A DNA stretch of 64,000 bases from the NCBI GenBank assembly GCA_017607445.1, contig JAEVHH010000003.1, positions 6,510,001-6,574,000 of the forward strand. Direction: 5' to 3'. A program made the translations under genes and the position numbers. Below, in pieces: positions 12,338-24,600 of this stretch. The notes below the pieces were generated by a model. It was not told the origin of the DNA. It did not search any database and saw only the letters and a program-made list of their open reading frames with translations. The stretch is from Histoplasma ohiense. Lineage: Eukaryota; Ascomycota; Eurotiomycetes; Onygenales; Ajellomycetaceae. The number at the start of each line of letters is the position of its first letter. The stretch's first letter is position 1.

Positions 12338-12836
12338 ATGGCCTCTGGTTACTGCATCTCCCATCATTCTGATTGCATCATGTGATCTATTGGTAAGTTC
12401 TTGTCAATCAAACCTTGTCAAAAGCTAATCTGATGGTTTTTGCAGTTGCTAATTGTTGTTAGTTTCTACTTCTCATTGTCAGAGTGTCTGTCTTGTTCAT
12501 GATTGTTCTCTCTTTTCTTCTGATGTCCCTCCCACGCGTGATCTCACTTCTATTGAGGAGATCACTTATGATGATGTTGTGGGGGTAGACAATGACAATG
12601 TGACTACCTCTGTCAACAATCAGGACATAAGTGAAGTGGTTGGTGAGGATGTGAGCAGTGATGACAGTGTTTGTGATGATGATGAAATGACAGATGTCTC
12701 TGTGTTGTTCTCTGCTGCTGTCTCTTCTGCTCTCATCTGTGTCTCTGTCTTCTCTGTCCTCAGTTTCACCTCTCTCATTCTCATCAATTCCTCTCTCTCT
12801 TTCTATACTGATTTCTTTCTTTCATCTGCTCTTTGA
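12338..12836 (+). pseudogene. Antisense gene candidate of family C (acidic ORF)
   Basis: A pyrimidine-rich leader precedes ATG at 12338 (MASGYCISHHSDC). This exon-like stretch ends at a strong donor (TG|GTAAGT, 12392/12393), and an acceptor TTTTGCAG follows at 12445. An open 127-codon frame at 12453-12836 is Asp/Ser-rich in its middle (EEITYDDVVGVDND, EDVSSDDSVCDDDE) and hydrophobic at its end. The exon and the acidic ORF are not in the same phase with this splice, so the model is incomplete. No family recognised. It lies between pol and the 3' LTR, opposite to pol, as in family A. Confidence 0.4.
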
Positions 12837-13315
12837 GAAGCTCTATACATCTTTCACAGTTCTTCTCTCTATTCTTCACATCTCTCTTCTGCTTCCACTG
12901 TCTTCTTCAAAACATGATTTCATATGCAAGTGCTGTACAACACAATCTGCTTTGTCAGTTATTCATCTATCACATCTCTTACTCAGAGCAAGTATGAAAT
13001 CTTCAGCAATTTTATGTATTTCTTGAATTCTGCTGTTGTTCATATCAATTGTGTCAAGTATATATTATACCTCTCTTTGTCTCTTTTCTATGATTTTCTT
13101 TCTAACTTTTCATAGATGAAATTGTACAGAGTCTCTGTGTTGTTGAGATTATGACAGACAAAAACCCTCATGTTATGTTTGCTTACATCAATTTTTGCAT
13201 TGTCTCTCTGTCTTTGTATACTTTCAGCTTATCAGATGAGTGTCTTCATCCCCTTTGCTGATAAATGACTTCTGAATTGGTTATTCATAGAAAAGAAATA
13301 TGTGTGCAGAGTAGT
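12837..13315. other. C1 3' region, no clear gene
   Basis: This is internal C1 sequence between the antisense ORF and the A2 insertion. It is T/C-rich with short overlapping frames (12694-13026) and nothing recognisable. It ends with the A2 target GTAGT (13311-13315). Confidence 0.5.
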
Positions 13316-13588
13316 TGTGAGATGTAGTGACAGTGTGAAGAGTAACAGTAGAAGATAGTTTATAGTGTAGTGGAGATAATAGTAATATATTGTAGAGTGT
13401 AATATAGTAGTGTAATGTAGTGTAGTGTAGTGTAGCTAATCGCTAAGGAAGAAAAGAAAGAGAAAGAAGATGTGCGAAATACATACATCAATATATATAT
13501 ACATATAGAAATAGTGGTAGCGAGAGTATAATGGAAAGAGATAAGAATAAGCGAAGATAATAAGGAAATAATAAACGAGTGCATTACA
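13316..13588 (-). repeat. 3' LTR of A2 (273 bp)
   Basis: On plus it begins TGTGAGATGTAGTGAC and ends GAGTGCATTACA. Two differences from the 5' LTR (20495-20767). It contains a dense array of short GTA/TAGTG steps and an AT run (about 13490). The predicted frames within it (for example minus 13360-13584) recur in every A LTR and are LTR sequence. Confidence 0.95.
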
Positions 13589-13921
13589 ATTGCCTCCCTT
13601 TTTTATAAGAGCTGCCCTCAGCGATTGTATAGATTGCTTGCTAGTAGATAATCGCATTTCCATAGTGTATCGATCACGTCCTCTAGATAGCTTGTATACG
13701 CGTTGTTATCGATTTCCTAATGAGGTGGAATTGGTGGATTCTTTGGTTGCCAGAGGTTGCATGCAGAGAAGCAAAAAGAATTTCTTTCCTCTTGAAGATT
13801 TCTTTTCTCTTTTAACTTGATCATCATCAAAGCTCTTTGCCTCTCCTGCTGTGATTTCTTGTTCCCAAAAATTTTTAAATTTTTTATATTGTTGTTCTCC
13901 CTCCCCTCTTTTTATATTGAA

Positions 13922-14909
13922 ATGGGCTCCCTTGGTTATTCTGATTTTAAGTAAGTTGTTTCCTCACTGGCACTTATCGCGTATTATTGCTGGTGTTCCT
14001 TGTCAGTGATGTTATTAGTGTGATCATGTGTGCCACTAGCTTGTTTCTGTATAGTGCCATTCACTGTTCACTTGTTATATTGCCCTAGCCCTAATCACAT
14101 GATGCACAACAGTTGGATTCCGTGTGAATGTTGTGCCCCCAAGCTGAAGAATGTTGACTTTTGGTGTGCATTGAGGCCAAATGCTCAGAAGTGTTGTGAG
14201 GCTTGTGTCTCTGCAGAGAAATTCTGCAAATTCATGAGTAATCCTCTTTAATTCTTATTTCCTTTTTCTTTTTCTTCAAATTTGCTTTTGGATAGATAGT
14301 AGTGCTCTTAGCAATGTTGATATACTGATAATGATGCTAGGTGTGTGATATGCCTTTTCTGAGGTGCATCATGCGCGGGCGAGTGTTTATCTTCACGGGG
14401 GTGGCAGCCAGGGAGGACATGGCCAGCCACAAAAGTTGTCTTCATTGTTTAGTTAAATGATTGGACACACCTCATCTGGTGATGCTGTCTGCTCAGAGCA
14501 GGGCAGGGGTGAATGCCCTATGGTTCCAGCACCAGACAGCAGCTGAGCCTGCAGGGGTGCAGGTTTTGGAGGCTGTGATTGTGCCTGGTCCTTCCAGAGC
14601 AGAGGTGTTAGAGGAAGAGAAGAGTGTGGAGAAGAATATGAAGGTTTTGAAAGTGGTGAGCTCTGAGGGCTCTGTGGTGAAGGGGTTGATTGGGGAGGGG
14701 TTGGTGGGGGAGGAGTTGGCTGGAGAGTCAATGAAGAAGATTGTGAAGATGTTGATGGCTGCAGCAGTGTCTGTGGTGCCTGCTTTCTTTGTCAATTTGC
14801 CATTGATGTTGATGAAGCAGGGGGAGAGGGTGCTCCAGATGATGAAGAAGTGGGAGAAGAAGATGAGAGGAAATGTCTTTCTTCATTGAATGTGCTGAAG
14901 GATGAGTAG
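13922..14909 (+). pseudogene. Spliced Cys-rich antisense gene of family A (A2 copy)
   Basis: This is an unrecognised gene on the strand opposite to gag-pol. Exon 1 is 13922-13950 (MGSLGYSDF, donor AA|GTAAGT), exon 2 is 14089-14237, and exon 3 is 14296-14909 (TAG). The three exons total 792 nt in one frame, 263 codons plus stop. Exon 2 holds a six-Cys pattern CX2CX10CX9CX2CX6C (from WIPCECC to KFCKF), reminiscent of a zinc cluster. Exon 3 is Gly/Glu-rich and has a second Cys group (CSSVCGACFLC) before an acidic tail. Four in-frame stops interrupt it (three TGA, one TAA). A TATA-like box lies just upstream. Copy A4 keeps the same frame with a 6-nt different total in exon 2 and in exon 3. Function unknown; a nucleic-acid or chromatin role is only a guess from the Cys spacing. 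Confidence 0.65.
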
Positions 14910-15291
14910 GTTGATGAAAGAGAAGAGATGTGAGAAGACAAATGTGTTGTGAGATAGACATTTGTCTATACCTCTGCACCCAAAATGGGTGTCTGTAATA
15001 TACAAGTACCAGAAGGAGTATTGGGTGAGGATGGCAGAGAGAAGAAATGAGAGAGATGATGAAAGAAAGAAGAGAAAGTGAGAGATGAAGAATGAGATGA
15101 AAGTGAGTGGACTGAGAGTCTTTAGACTTTTCTTAGAATCTATTTTCTTTGTTTTTTTTCTTGCTTGTATGTTTTATTTTTTGTATTTATTATACCCAAA
15201 TTGAATTTTTTTTTTCCTTTTTTCTCTTTTCTCTGATAAAATCCTTCTAAAAAGAATGCATTTGATTGGAGTTTGGGTGAGATTTGTGCTT

Positions 15292-18200
15292 CTAGTGTTT
15301 TTTGATTTAAGATTTGTGCTTCTGACATCTTTCAACTTGAAGTTTGTGTTTTTGATGTTTGAAAGTATATTGATTTTGTATTTGTTGTTCATTTTCTTGT
15401 TTGAGGAAGATTTTGAATGTCTGAGTGTTCAATATGTTTTCTTCCAGTTTTCATGTATCACCACTAGAACCCCAACCTGTCCATCTCACAAGATATTTTG
15501 AAGGTTTGTTTTTTTATTGTTGTCTTTCAAGAATTTCTTCAACTTGATATTCTTCTTCACTGTTGACAAGTTCTGATTCTGATTCTGGTAGAGCTCCATT
15601 TCTGTGGTTGTATGGCTTCAATAAAGATATGTGGAATACAGAATGAATGCTTCTATATGAAGATGGCAGTTCTAGTTTGTACACTTGTTTTCCAATGATA
15701 TTCAGAATCTTGAAGGGTTCAACATATTTATGATCAAGTTTGCAAACCAAGTGCAGCAATCAGAGATTTTTTGCATTGAGTATGACATAGTCATCTATTT
15801 TAAATTGTTGAGGCTTATGTTTTGCATTGTAATAGGTTTTCTGTGCTTGTCACATCTTTTGTAGGTTCTTGATGAGCTTATGATGTGTTTCCTCAATATG
15901 TTTCACACAGCTAGCAGCATGTATGGCAACCGGTTGTGATGATTTGCTGACATTAATTTTTAAATCAGGTTGATATCCCATTAAGGCTTCCACAGATGCC
16001 ATTTCAGTAGAGGTATGTTGAGAGATATTGTAAACAAACTGTGCTAGTGATAGCCAGCATGCCCAGTCATCTTGATGATAGTTGGTAAAGCATTGAAGGT
16101 AATGTTTCAAGATTTGATTTTGTCATTCCATTTGGTCATCTGTTTGAGGGTGAAAGGCTGTTGAAAGTTTCCGGCATGCGCCTAGCATATAACAAAAGGT
16201 GGACCAATAATGGCTTGTAAACAGTGAACCTCAATCAGATATATGGTTTTTGGGTACTCTGTAAATTGTATAGAACTTGGTATAAACAATTTCTGCTAGT
16301 TCATCAGCTGTAATGTTTTTGATGCAAGGAATATAGATTGTAAACTTGGTATATATATCCACAATCACTAAAATTGCATTGTAGATTTGATGGAGGAATG
16401 TAGAGGCTGGCAAGCCTGTAATAAAATCCATAGTAATGAATTCAAAAGGATTTGATGGTAAGAGAATTGTACTCAATTCTCCATATTGTCTGTGCTGTTT
16501 TGGCTTTACTCTTTGACAAGTATCACAAGTGGATATATAATCTTTGACATCTCTGACTAGCTCATGCCAATAGTATTTGTTCTGAATGCTGTCTATGGAC
16601 TTTTTTATACCAAAGTGACCCCTCTGTGGATCATCATGGTTTGCACTGATAATTTCATCAATGAGTGTCTTTTGTTGAGGGACATACATGCGACCATCAG
16701 CATGCAATATATCATCCTCAGAAATTGTTCATAGCATATTTTCAGTGACAGTCATACTCTTCTCTTTTACCTTCTCTCTTTGCTCAGCAGCAAAAGAATC
16801 AATCTTCTGTGCTTTACTCAGAAATGAGATGAAGGATTCAGGCATTTCTGTGTATGCTGAGTCCCCAAGAATAGCCTTATTGACTGCAATCTGGGGCATA
16901 TATTGCTCAACATGCAATGGAGGGGAAGAGTTTACATGAGAGATAGAAGACATTGATGTATGGAGCACTTTTCACTCATTAAAAGAAGTATTTTGCTCAT
17001 TAGAGATCTGTGCACAGACTACATCAGAAGAAATATCATTTTGAAAAGAAGTATCAGCTTCTCAGTCTAGTCTAACTTCATATTTCAGCTTCTGTTGCAG
17101 GGTAGATAACATAGTTTGATCATTATAGACCTCACTGTAGTCTGTGTGATGACTGAGCTCATCAGCTGAATTCTTTGATCCAGAATGATGCAGTAATACA
17201 AAATCATAAGCAGATAAAGCTTCTGCTCATCTGATCTGACATCTGTTCAGTTTCTTAGTTGTCATAAAGTACTGCAGATTGGCATGATCAGATCAGACTT
17301 GAATTGAATACTGACTTCTCTTCAGATAGTGTCTTCAATTCTTAAATGCTGCTACAATAGCTAAGAGTTCTTTATCATGAGTATCATAACATGTTTCCAC
17401 ATCAATCAACTTTCTTGATCAGAAGGCAACTGGATGCCAGTGCTCATCATTCTGCAACTGTGACAGGATAGCAGTGACTGCAAAAGTGGACACATCAGAT
17501 TTGATCTGAATACACTGAGCTGGGTCAAAATGAGCTAATAGAGAAGCACACATAAAGCATGATTTGAGCTCATTGAAAGCACTTTGAGCATCTTCTGTCC
17601 ACATAAAAGTGGCTTTTCTTTCCCTCTTCTTGCTCTCTTTTGTAAGTTCAAATAATGGGGCTGCAATAGAGGAGAAAGACTTAATAAATCACTGATAGAA
17701 ATTAGCAAAGCTCAAGAAGGATTGAACCTCTTTAATTGATTTAGATGTAGATCATTTCACAATAGTGGAGACTCTGTCTGGCTCCATCTCAACACCATTT
17801 GTATCTATAACAAACCTCAGAAACAAGACCTTGTCCACTTCAAATTCACACTTAGAGAGTTTTGCAAATAGATTCACACACTCAAGACATTCTAGCACCT
17901 TAGTAACATGCACTTTATGTTTCTGCTTTGAATTGGAGAATATGAGAATATCGTCCAAATAGACAATGCAACATATATCCAACAAATCAGACAAGGCATT
18001 GTTAATGTATGCTTGAAATGTCGCTGGAGCATTAGCTAGTTCAAATGGCATAACTACATATTCAAAATGTTCATATCTCATTCTAAAGGCTGTCTTTCAA
18101 CAGTCTTTTGCTGCTATAAGTATGTGGTGATAGGCATCTCAAAGATCCAGCTTAGTGAATATCTTGGCTTTTGAAAGTCTATCAAGTAATTCACTTATTA

Positions 18201-19122
18201 GAGGTAGAGGGTATCGGTTCTTGATGGTGATTTGATTTAACCCTCAATAGTCTACACAAAGATGGAGTCCATCATCTTTTTTGGGGACAAAGAGAATCAG
18301 TGCATCAGCTGGGCTACTGGACAGTTGTATCCACTCTTTATCTAATACATTTTTTAAATATTCTCTTAGAGCAGCTAACTCAGTTTCAGAGAGATTGTAT
18401 ATTGACATAAATGGAGATTGTGCATCAAGCTCAAGATCTATGCAGTGTTTCATCTCTTCTGATCTTTTCACACTTATAGCAGCTTCTTCTGAGAAGATAT
18501 GTGTGTATGGCATGACATAATTGGGTAGACTGGTCGGCAAGTCTGAATATGCAGTCAAGAATATGTGTGAAGCATGCTTTGAATCTTTTGAATGTTCTGT
18601 AGATAATACTATAAGCATTTCTACTCTAGCTCCTGTGAGAACTTCAGCTAGAACATCTTGTTCAGAAATAATTTGAGACTGTTGTTCATCTTCAGAGCTT
18701 CTAAAGAAGAATTGTTCATCTGATCAATCTATAAGAGGATTTGTTTGTCTTAATCAAGGAAATTCTAATACAAGACTGTAGTTCTCCATCTTCATTGCAT
18801 GGAAGGAATGAGATGTCTGCTGTGCATTACCCTTGTGATCAGTGACAGTAGTTGCAATGTTATACTCTTCAAAGGAGTGCATTATGCATCCATCAATTGA
18901 CTTGACCATTTTGGTTTTGTGGTGAGCAGCTTCTAGATTGTGATCCTTTGCTCAAAATTCATCAACACAGTTCACTTCTGATTCAGAGTCTACTAGTGCA
19001 AGCACTTTTTGCAGATTCTTAGATGTAGTGAGTTCCACTGTGACAGTGAAGCTTAAGGTGTTTTTGCATTGACTTTCTGTGCTTATGACTGTCATTGTAA
19101 GCTGAATGATGTGTCTTAAGTG
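15292..19122 (-). pseudogene. pol: pol of A2 (PR-RT-RNaseH-IN-chromodomain)
   Basis: This pol of roughly 1275 codons is entered by -1 shift. Minus-strand order: a protease with LVDSE where D-S-G is expected (about 18985); RT with FVPKKD, the LDL-DAYH block and YLDD (about 17960); RNase H (KSDVSTFAVTAILSQ, 17419-17604); an integrase zinc region (GHFGIKK...CDTCQ, about 16530-16650); a core starting ITMDFITGLP; an HPQTDDQME block; and a C-terminal chromodomain (EEYQVEEIL...KYLVRWTGWGSSGDT, about 15390-15560). One frame throughout; interruptions are TGA except one TAA in the chromodomain. Closest to the chromovirus group of Ty3/Gypsy. Confidence 0.9.
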
Positions 19123-20447
19123 TTTTTTGAGTTCTTTGAGTTCTTTGTGTCTTTCACATTGAGTTTTGAGTCAGACTTGGTGTTTTTGGATTCATCTTTG
19201 AGTTGTTTGAAACACAAATCAAAGATATGTTCTGGTTGCTTGCAATAACAGCAATATTTTGATTGAGTGGAGTCATCAGACTTTGTAGTGTCATTTCATC
19301 TGTGTTTGTTTTGTGATCTATTATCAGCATTATTTCTGTTGTTAAAGCTTTGAGTGGGGTTTTTGAAATTTGACTTCTCTTTAAGCTTCTTCTGTCTTTC
19401 TGACAGATTCGATTCTGCCATTGCAAGTTTATGTAGAGTGGCATCATAGCTTAACTCTTCCAATTTGGTTGCATATTTGTCGAATTCTCAGTGAATGGAA
19501 GGTAGAACTTTCATATAGAGGTGTGATTTCCAATGGTATTCACTATAAGAATGCTGCAGATGCTCTTCAATTGATTGTAAGTGTGAAGCAAATTGTTGAA
19601 CTGTCTGATCTTCTTATTGCTCTGTTTTTCAGTACTGTCTATCAGCATCTCAGAAACTTCTATCTGAATCAGTGACTTGACATTGCATCCAACTAACAAA
19701 TTCTTCCCATGGTGGCAAAGTTCACATATCATGTGTATGTTGATACCAATGTTGTTGTATCTCAACATTGAAATGAGTAACAGCTTCGATGATCTTTCAA
19801 TGATTGTGTTCATTGTAGTAATCAAGATCACTGACATGGAAAGTGATAGCAGCTGTAACAAAGTTTTCAAATTCTTTCATACTTTGATCTTGAAACTTTT
19901 CCACATCTCTCTGAGAAGAATGACCACTCATGCTGGAATCTTGAAGTTCTAATTGCCAAAGTGGTATCTGACTATGTCTTTCACTGACAGTAGTCATGGT
20001 GCTTTTCACTAAGATGTTGAGTGCTTGTAGTGTGGCTTCTGATGATCTGAGAATACTTGTGATGTTATTGCAGTTATCATTCATGCTAGTTGCATCTCTA
20101 CTGTGGTTCAGATGTGCTTCTAGTGTATTTTGAGTGGCTGGAATTGTTTCATTCAATTCTTGTAGTAAAGTGTCACACTGCTGTTGAAGTTCTTGCAATT
20201 CTTTCTCAGTCTGTAATTTTTTGATTCTTCTGGCCACAGCTATCTTCTTGATCTCAATTGCACTGAGATCTTCAGAAGAGGTATCCCCTTCTGAACTATA
20301 CTCAGAGTCCAATTTCATAGAAGAAGGTGATACTTGTTGCACACTTTCAGTGGCAGGAGTGTGTGTTTTGTGGTTTTCTTCCATGATGTTTGTTGCTTCA
20401 GGTTCAGCGGTAGCACGAGTACAGTGGATGCTGTGGGTAGAGGTCAT
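19116..20447 (-). pseudogene. gag: gag of A2
   Basis: The Gag frame is 1332 nt (443 codons). The first 216 codons are open (19797-20447) and have an acidic Ser-rich stretch (SEYSSEGDTSSEDLSAIE) followed by a coiled-coil-like segment (KKLQTEKELQELQQQCDTLLQEL). The C-terminal part has a zinc knuckle CX2CX4HX4C (CCYCKQPEHIFDLC, about 19205-19240). It starts 47 nt from the 5' LTR, as in A1 (27752) and A3 (48386). It ends TCA AAA AAC ACT TAA, where the frameshift heptamer lies. TGA and a few TAA/TAG stops break the second half. Confidence 0.88.
19122..19128 (-). other. -1 frameshift heptamer A AAA AAC at gag/pol of family A
   Basis: In gag phase the codons are TCA AAA AAC ACT TAA, and the -1 frame continues straight into the protease. 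The same heptamer in the same phase stands in A1 (4891-4897) and A3 (47061-47067). This is the classic retroviral-type slippery sequence; a downstream pseudoknot was not checked. Confidence 0.8.
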
Positions 20448-20494
20448 GACTATTACTCAACAGACTGTCTCTCAAAGGTTGAGTGATTAGAAAC

Positions 20495-20767
20495 TGTGAG
20501 GTGTAGTGACAGTGTGAAGAGTAACAGTAGAAGATAGTTTATAGTGTAGTGGAGATAATAGTAATATATTGTAGAGTGTAATATAGTAGTGTAATGTAGT
20601 GTAGTGTAGTGTAGCTAATCGCTAAGGAAGAAAAGAAAGAGAAAGAAGATGTGCGAAATACATACATCAATATATATATACATATAGAAATAGTGGTAGC
20701 GAGAGTATAATGGAAAGAGGTAAGAATAAGCGAAGATAATAAGGAAATAATAAACGAGTGCATTACA
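20495..20767 (-). repeat. 5' LTR of A2 (273 bp)
   Basis: TG...CA ends; followed by the target duplicate GTAGT at 20768-20772. On minus the sequence just inside is GTTTCTAATCACTC, which does not look like a standard TGG-type tRNA primer site. Confidence 0.95.
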
Positions 20768-20772
20768 GTAGT

Positions 20773-21680
20773 CTGAACAGTGATGTGGTGCTTTTTTATA
20801 TTTGAAGTGAGTATACATCTGTTTCTTGTGTGAGTTGTGTGAGAGACAAAGAGTCATTCCAATTTTGTGTTCTATCTTCTGTATGTGACTGTTCTGTCGG
20901 CTGTCCCCACCTCTGTTGCAACTGTCTTTGAAGCTTCAAGAAGAGTTCCTGTTTCTTCAGTAAGTGTATGCTTCTTTCTTTTCATTGTGATGAATGGCTG
21001 TTAATGCTTCTACAGTTACTTCTGACATCACTCTGTATACATCTATCTCTGCTCTCTTCTTGAGTTCTTTCACCACTCATCCACTCTTCTTCACTCTCAA
21101 TTTCACTTCTTTCCTTCCTTCAACTTCTGTTGGATGAGTGTTCATCATCTGTCTCTGTAGAAATTCAGATGTCTGCTCAACTGCTTTGTTCACTCTCTTC
21201 TCATTCTTCTCTCTTCTGACTGATTTTTCTCTGTGTATGCATGTCCATTGTTTTGTTGGCCTCTCTGTGAATCTTTTCATTGAAGATATTGAATCAGTGC
21301 ATCAGACTCTGCACAAGGCAGAGGTGTGCACTGCACTTCTATACATATGTCTTGAGATTCTGAAGTCCTTGATGCAGGCTGAGTTTTAGTTTCCTTTTTG
21401 TTGTGTACAGATGTTTCTGAGGGTTGTTGATTTGAGTGTTTTTGTTGATGTATGTCTTTTCTTTTGTTTTTGCAATGTTCATGTATTTTTAGTAGTCAGG
21501 CAAAGCCCTTGCAGTGGTCATTAGAGCTGTGTGTGAATAGATCTTTTTTCTGATTTTCTCTTTTTCCTTTCTTTTCTAGTTGTTAATCTTACATGATCTT
21601 TTACCAGTTCTATACTTGATGATTAGATGTGGCAGATCCCATGTTTTTCAATGAGAGCCTTCTGCCTCTGTGTATTATAC
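20773..21680 (-). other. C1 3' non-pol region
   Basis: This is family C sequence downstream of pol, displaced by the A2 insertion (it continues at 13315 and below). It is T/C-rich on plus with short frames (21077-21280 minus, 21138-21389 plus), none recognisable. Nothing else seen. Confidence 0.5.
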
Positions 21681-21697
21681 TGTCCCCCTTCACAAGC

Positions 21698-24600
21698 TCA
21701 GACAACTACAGTGAATGACTCATTGAAACTAACCTTACCCAATCTCTGAGTGTTCTCAGATGCTGAAATAGCTTGATTCAATGTGTCCACTGATGTTTCT
21801 GACAGTTTATTCTCTGAGATCTCTGTGATTGAGCTAGTGTAGACAGTTGAATTCTCTTCTGAATCTCTTTGTTTCTTGTGACTCAATCCATGTGCTGATT
21901 GGCTGTCTTGAGTTCATCTCTGACTGCATTGTGTCTGCTGTCTATGTTGCAATATTGTACAGCCAGCAACAGTCTTGTCACTTATTGGGGTGTGCTGTAT
22001 GCCTGTCTTTTCCATTTCCTTCCATTCTTTTTTAGTTATTGTCAAGAGGTCTAAGTAAGTGATATCATCTGATTTGTAAGTGTTAATGATTTCTCTAACT
22101 TCTCTGAGCTTTTCTATTGTAAGCTCTCTTTTCTTCAATGCTGATGATAGTGCTGCAGATGACCACAGCTCATTGAGATCCTCTGTCTTCATCTCTATAA
22201 AATGAGAGTCATTTATAAGATTGCATAGAATCCATCCCTCTGATTCTTTCAAAGTGTACATTTCAAGAGAGTGTGATTTGAGAATTTTGTATGACTCAAA
22301 CCACCTTGATTGAAACTTCTCAGATTCTTCATTTTGTATGAGGACTCAAGTGCTCACAGTGAGACTTGTTTCTTTCACTAGTGAGTCTTGTATTTTTTTT
22401 GATTGTATGACATGGTTGAGCAGTAATTCATTTGCTTTTGCTCAGATGTGGCTAACTTCTCTTATTCTTGATTTCATGTCTGCAATCACTATCTCCTTCT
22501 CTATCTGCTTCTGTGTATCCCCTGGGATATGTGGATGCATTTCATAGAGCAGATAGAATGATGAGTGCTTTGAAACTGCATGCTGACAAACTTGTGTTAC
22601 AAATAATGCCTGTTTTAGATATTCATCTCATAATCTCATGAGCTTCCTCACTAGATATTTCATCAGCATGCTGTCTAGTATTCCATTTAAGTGTTCAACT
22701 TTTTCATTTGTATGAGGGTGATAGAGTGTTGTTGTGTGATGCTTTGTCTGCAACTGTTTGATGAAGTGTCTCACAGCTTCTTCTATGAGGTTTGCACTGT
22801 TATCTGTCAATATCTCACAGAGCATACCATAATTGATGTAGATATCATTGTGTAGAAATTTAGCAATGATCTTCTCCATCATCTCTGGCACCACTTGCAC
22901 AATTGGCCACTCTGTGGTGTAATCAATTGCTGTTATTATTCAGTGGTTCTCATTTGATGTTCATGGCAATACCTCTATGAGATCTATTTCTCAATGTTCA
23001 AATGGTTTAATCATATCTTCTATCTGATGTTGTGTTCTCTCACACTTCAATTCTTGTCTTGCATTCTTTGAGACTTGGCAGTTCAGACACTTCTGTGTGT
23101 ATGCTTGGATATCTTCTTTCATACTTGATCAGTATGCTTGATCTTCCAGAACACTCATAAGTTCTGAGCTCTTCAAGTGGCTGAACTCCTTGTGCATATG
23201 ACTTACCAGGTTTCATCAAAACTGAGGCTCAAGATATGGTGTCTCTGTGTAATCAAGATCACAGTAAAGCACAACATTCTTCTCTAACTTTGCAAACTTG
23301 AATTTTGAAAGCATCTCTTCTATTATCTTTGCCAGATATTTATCAGCTGATACACTTCCATTCTTCAAGCAGATGATCATGACTTTCAACCACTCTGTCT
23401 CATCACAATCTCTCAGTGTCATTAGTGTGAACTCTCTCTGTGCTGTGTTCACTGAATCTTCTCTCATGAAGTCAGGTCTATAACTTATGATGTCTGACAT
23501 GATAGCATCCACTCTCTTTCTGTATTTGATTTGAAGGTTGTATATCTGGAACTCTGATATTCATCATGCTAGCCACTTGGAGGGTTTGATTGTCATTTGC
23601 AAATAAATGAGGCTTTTGTGGTCGGTGATCACTGTTGTTGTATGCTCATTGTTGATATATCAATTCCACAGATCTAGTGTGTGTTTGATTGCTAGAAGTT
23701 TCTTCTCATGCACAGAATAGTTAAGTTCTGCATCTGACAGTTTTTGACTATCATATACTACTGAGTGTAATTTATCATTCTCTCTCACTTGCAAGAGAGA
23801 GCACTCAATGACTCATTCTGATGCATCAGTTTCAATTGTGAAGAGCTTTGTATGATTCAGTTGAACAAGCACTGAAGATGTTGTCATACATTCTCTAAGT
23901 TCAAGAAAGATCTCTTTGCAGAAGGTGTTTCAGATGATCAAACAAAATTTCTTCTTACAAAGCTCAGCATCTGTCTTCTTAAGAAGATCTGACAGCAGAG
24001 CAGTGATTCATACAAAATCCTTTACAAATCTTCTGTAATAGAATGTCAGTTCTAAAAATTGATGTACATGATGTACATTTCTAGGCCTTGGCCATTTCAC
24101 AATAACTTCTAGTTTTTTGGGGATTGGGTGTATGCAATCCTTTCTCACAAAATGTCCCACAAACTTCAACTTCTTTATATCAAACACACATTTCAATGAT
24201 TTGATGTAGAGCTTGTGCTCTGCCAGAGTTGTGAGCATCTGATCCACATGTTGTAGATGCTCTTCATACAAGTTCAAAAAGATTAAGATATTGTCAAGAT
24301 ATATGAGACACAATCAGTCATTCTGTTTTGCAAGAATTGTATTCATTATCATCTGAAAGATTGCAGGAGTGTTTGTAAGTCTCATAGACATTGCAAGAAA
24401 TTCAAACTTTCTCCATTGCATGTTAAACACTGTTTTGGACACTGATAGTTTGTCTATGTGAATCTGTCAGTATTCTGTGAGTAGGTCAATCTTCATCAAG
24501 TATCAGGCATTTCCTACTGTATCTAGTTGTTGTTGAATTCACAGTAGTGGATATTCATTCTTTACAGTGAGCTTATTGAGTGTCTGATAGTTGATGCACA

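Larger units (their letters stand above)
13316..20767 (-). mobile_element. Full-length Gypsy family A element, copy A2
   Basis: This is a complete 7452-bp element on minus with 273-bp LTRs that differ at only two positions (both G/A), flanked by GTAGT at 13311-13315 and 20768-20772, inside C1. The polypurine tract is the complement of 13589-13604 (AAAAAAGGGAGGCAAT) against the 3' LTR. Gag (20447-19116) and pol (-1 frame, to 15292) read on minus. A spliced gene reads on plus (13922-14909) and is convergent with pol. It is the youngest or best preserved A copy here, but gag and pol still contain TGA stops. Confidence 0.96.

Noticed and set aside
13360..13663. Small membrane-like proteins (minus frames in A LTRs, also at 20539, 27770, 28394, 48426, 62282)
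   Set aside because: The same T-rich LTR sequence is repeated in each copy; no independent sign of coding.
14453..14795. Pro/Ser/Thr-rich minus frames in A2
   Set aside because: They are the complement of exon 3 of the antisense gene; the plus frame is the one kept across A2 and A4.
15256..15501. Plus-strand frame over the end of A2 pol
   Set aside because: It lies over the chromodomain, which reads well on minus; hydrophobic shadow of A-rich coding sequence.
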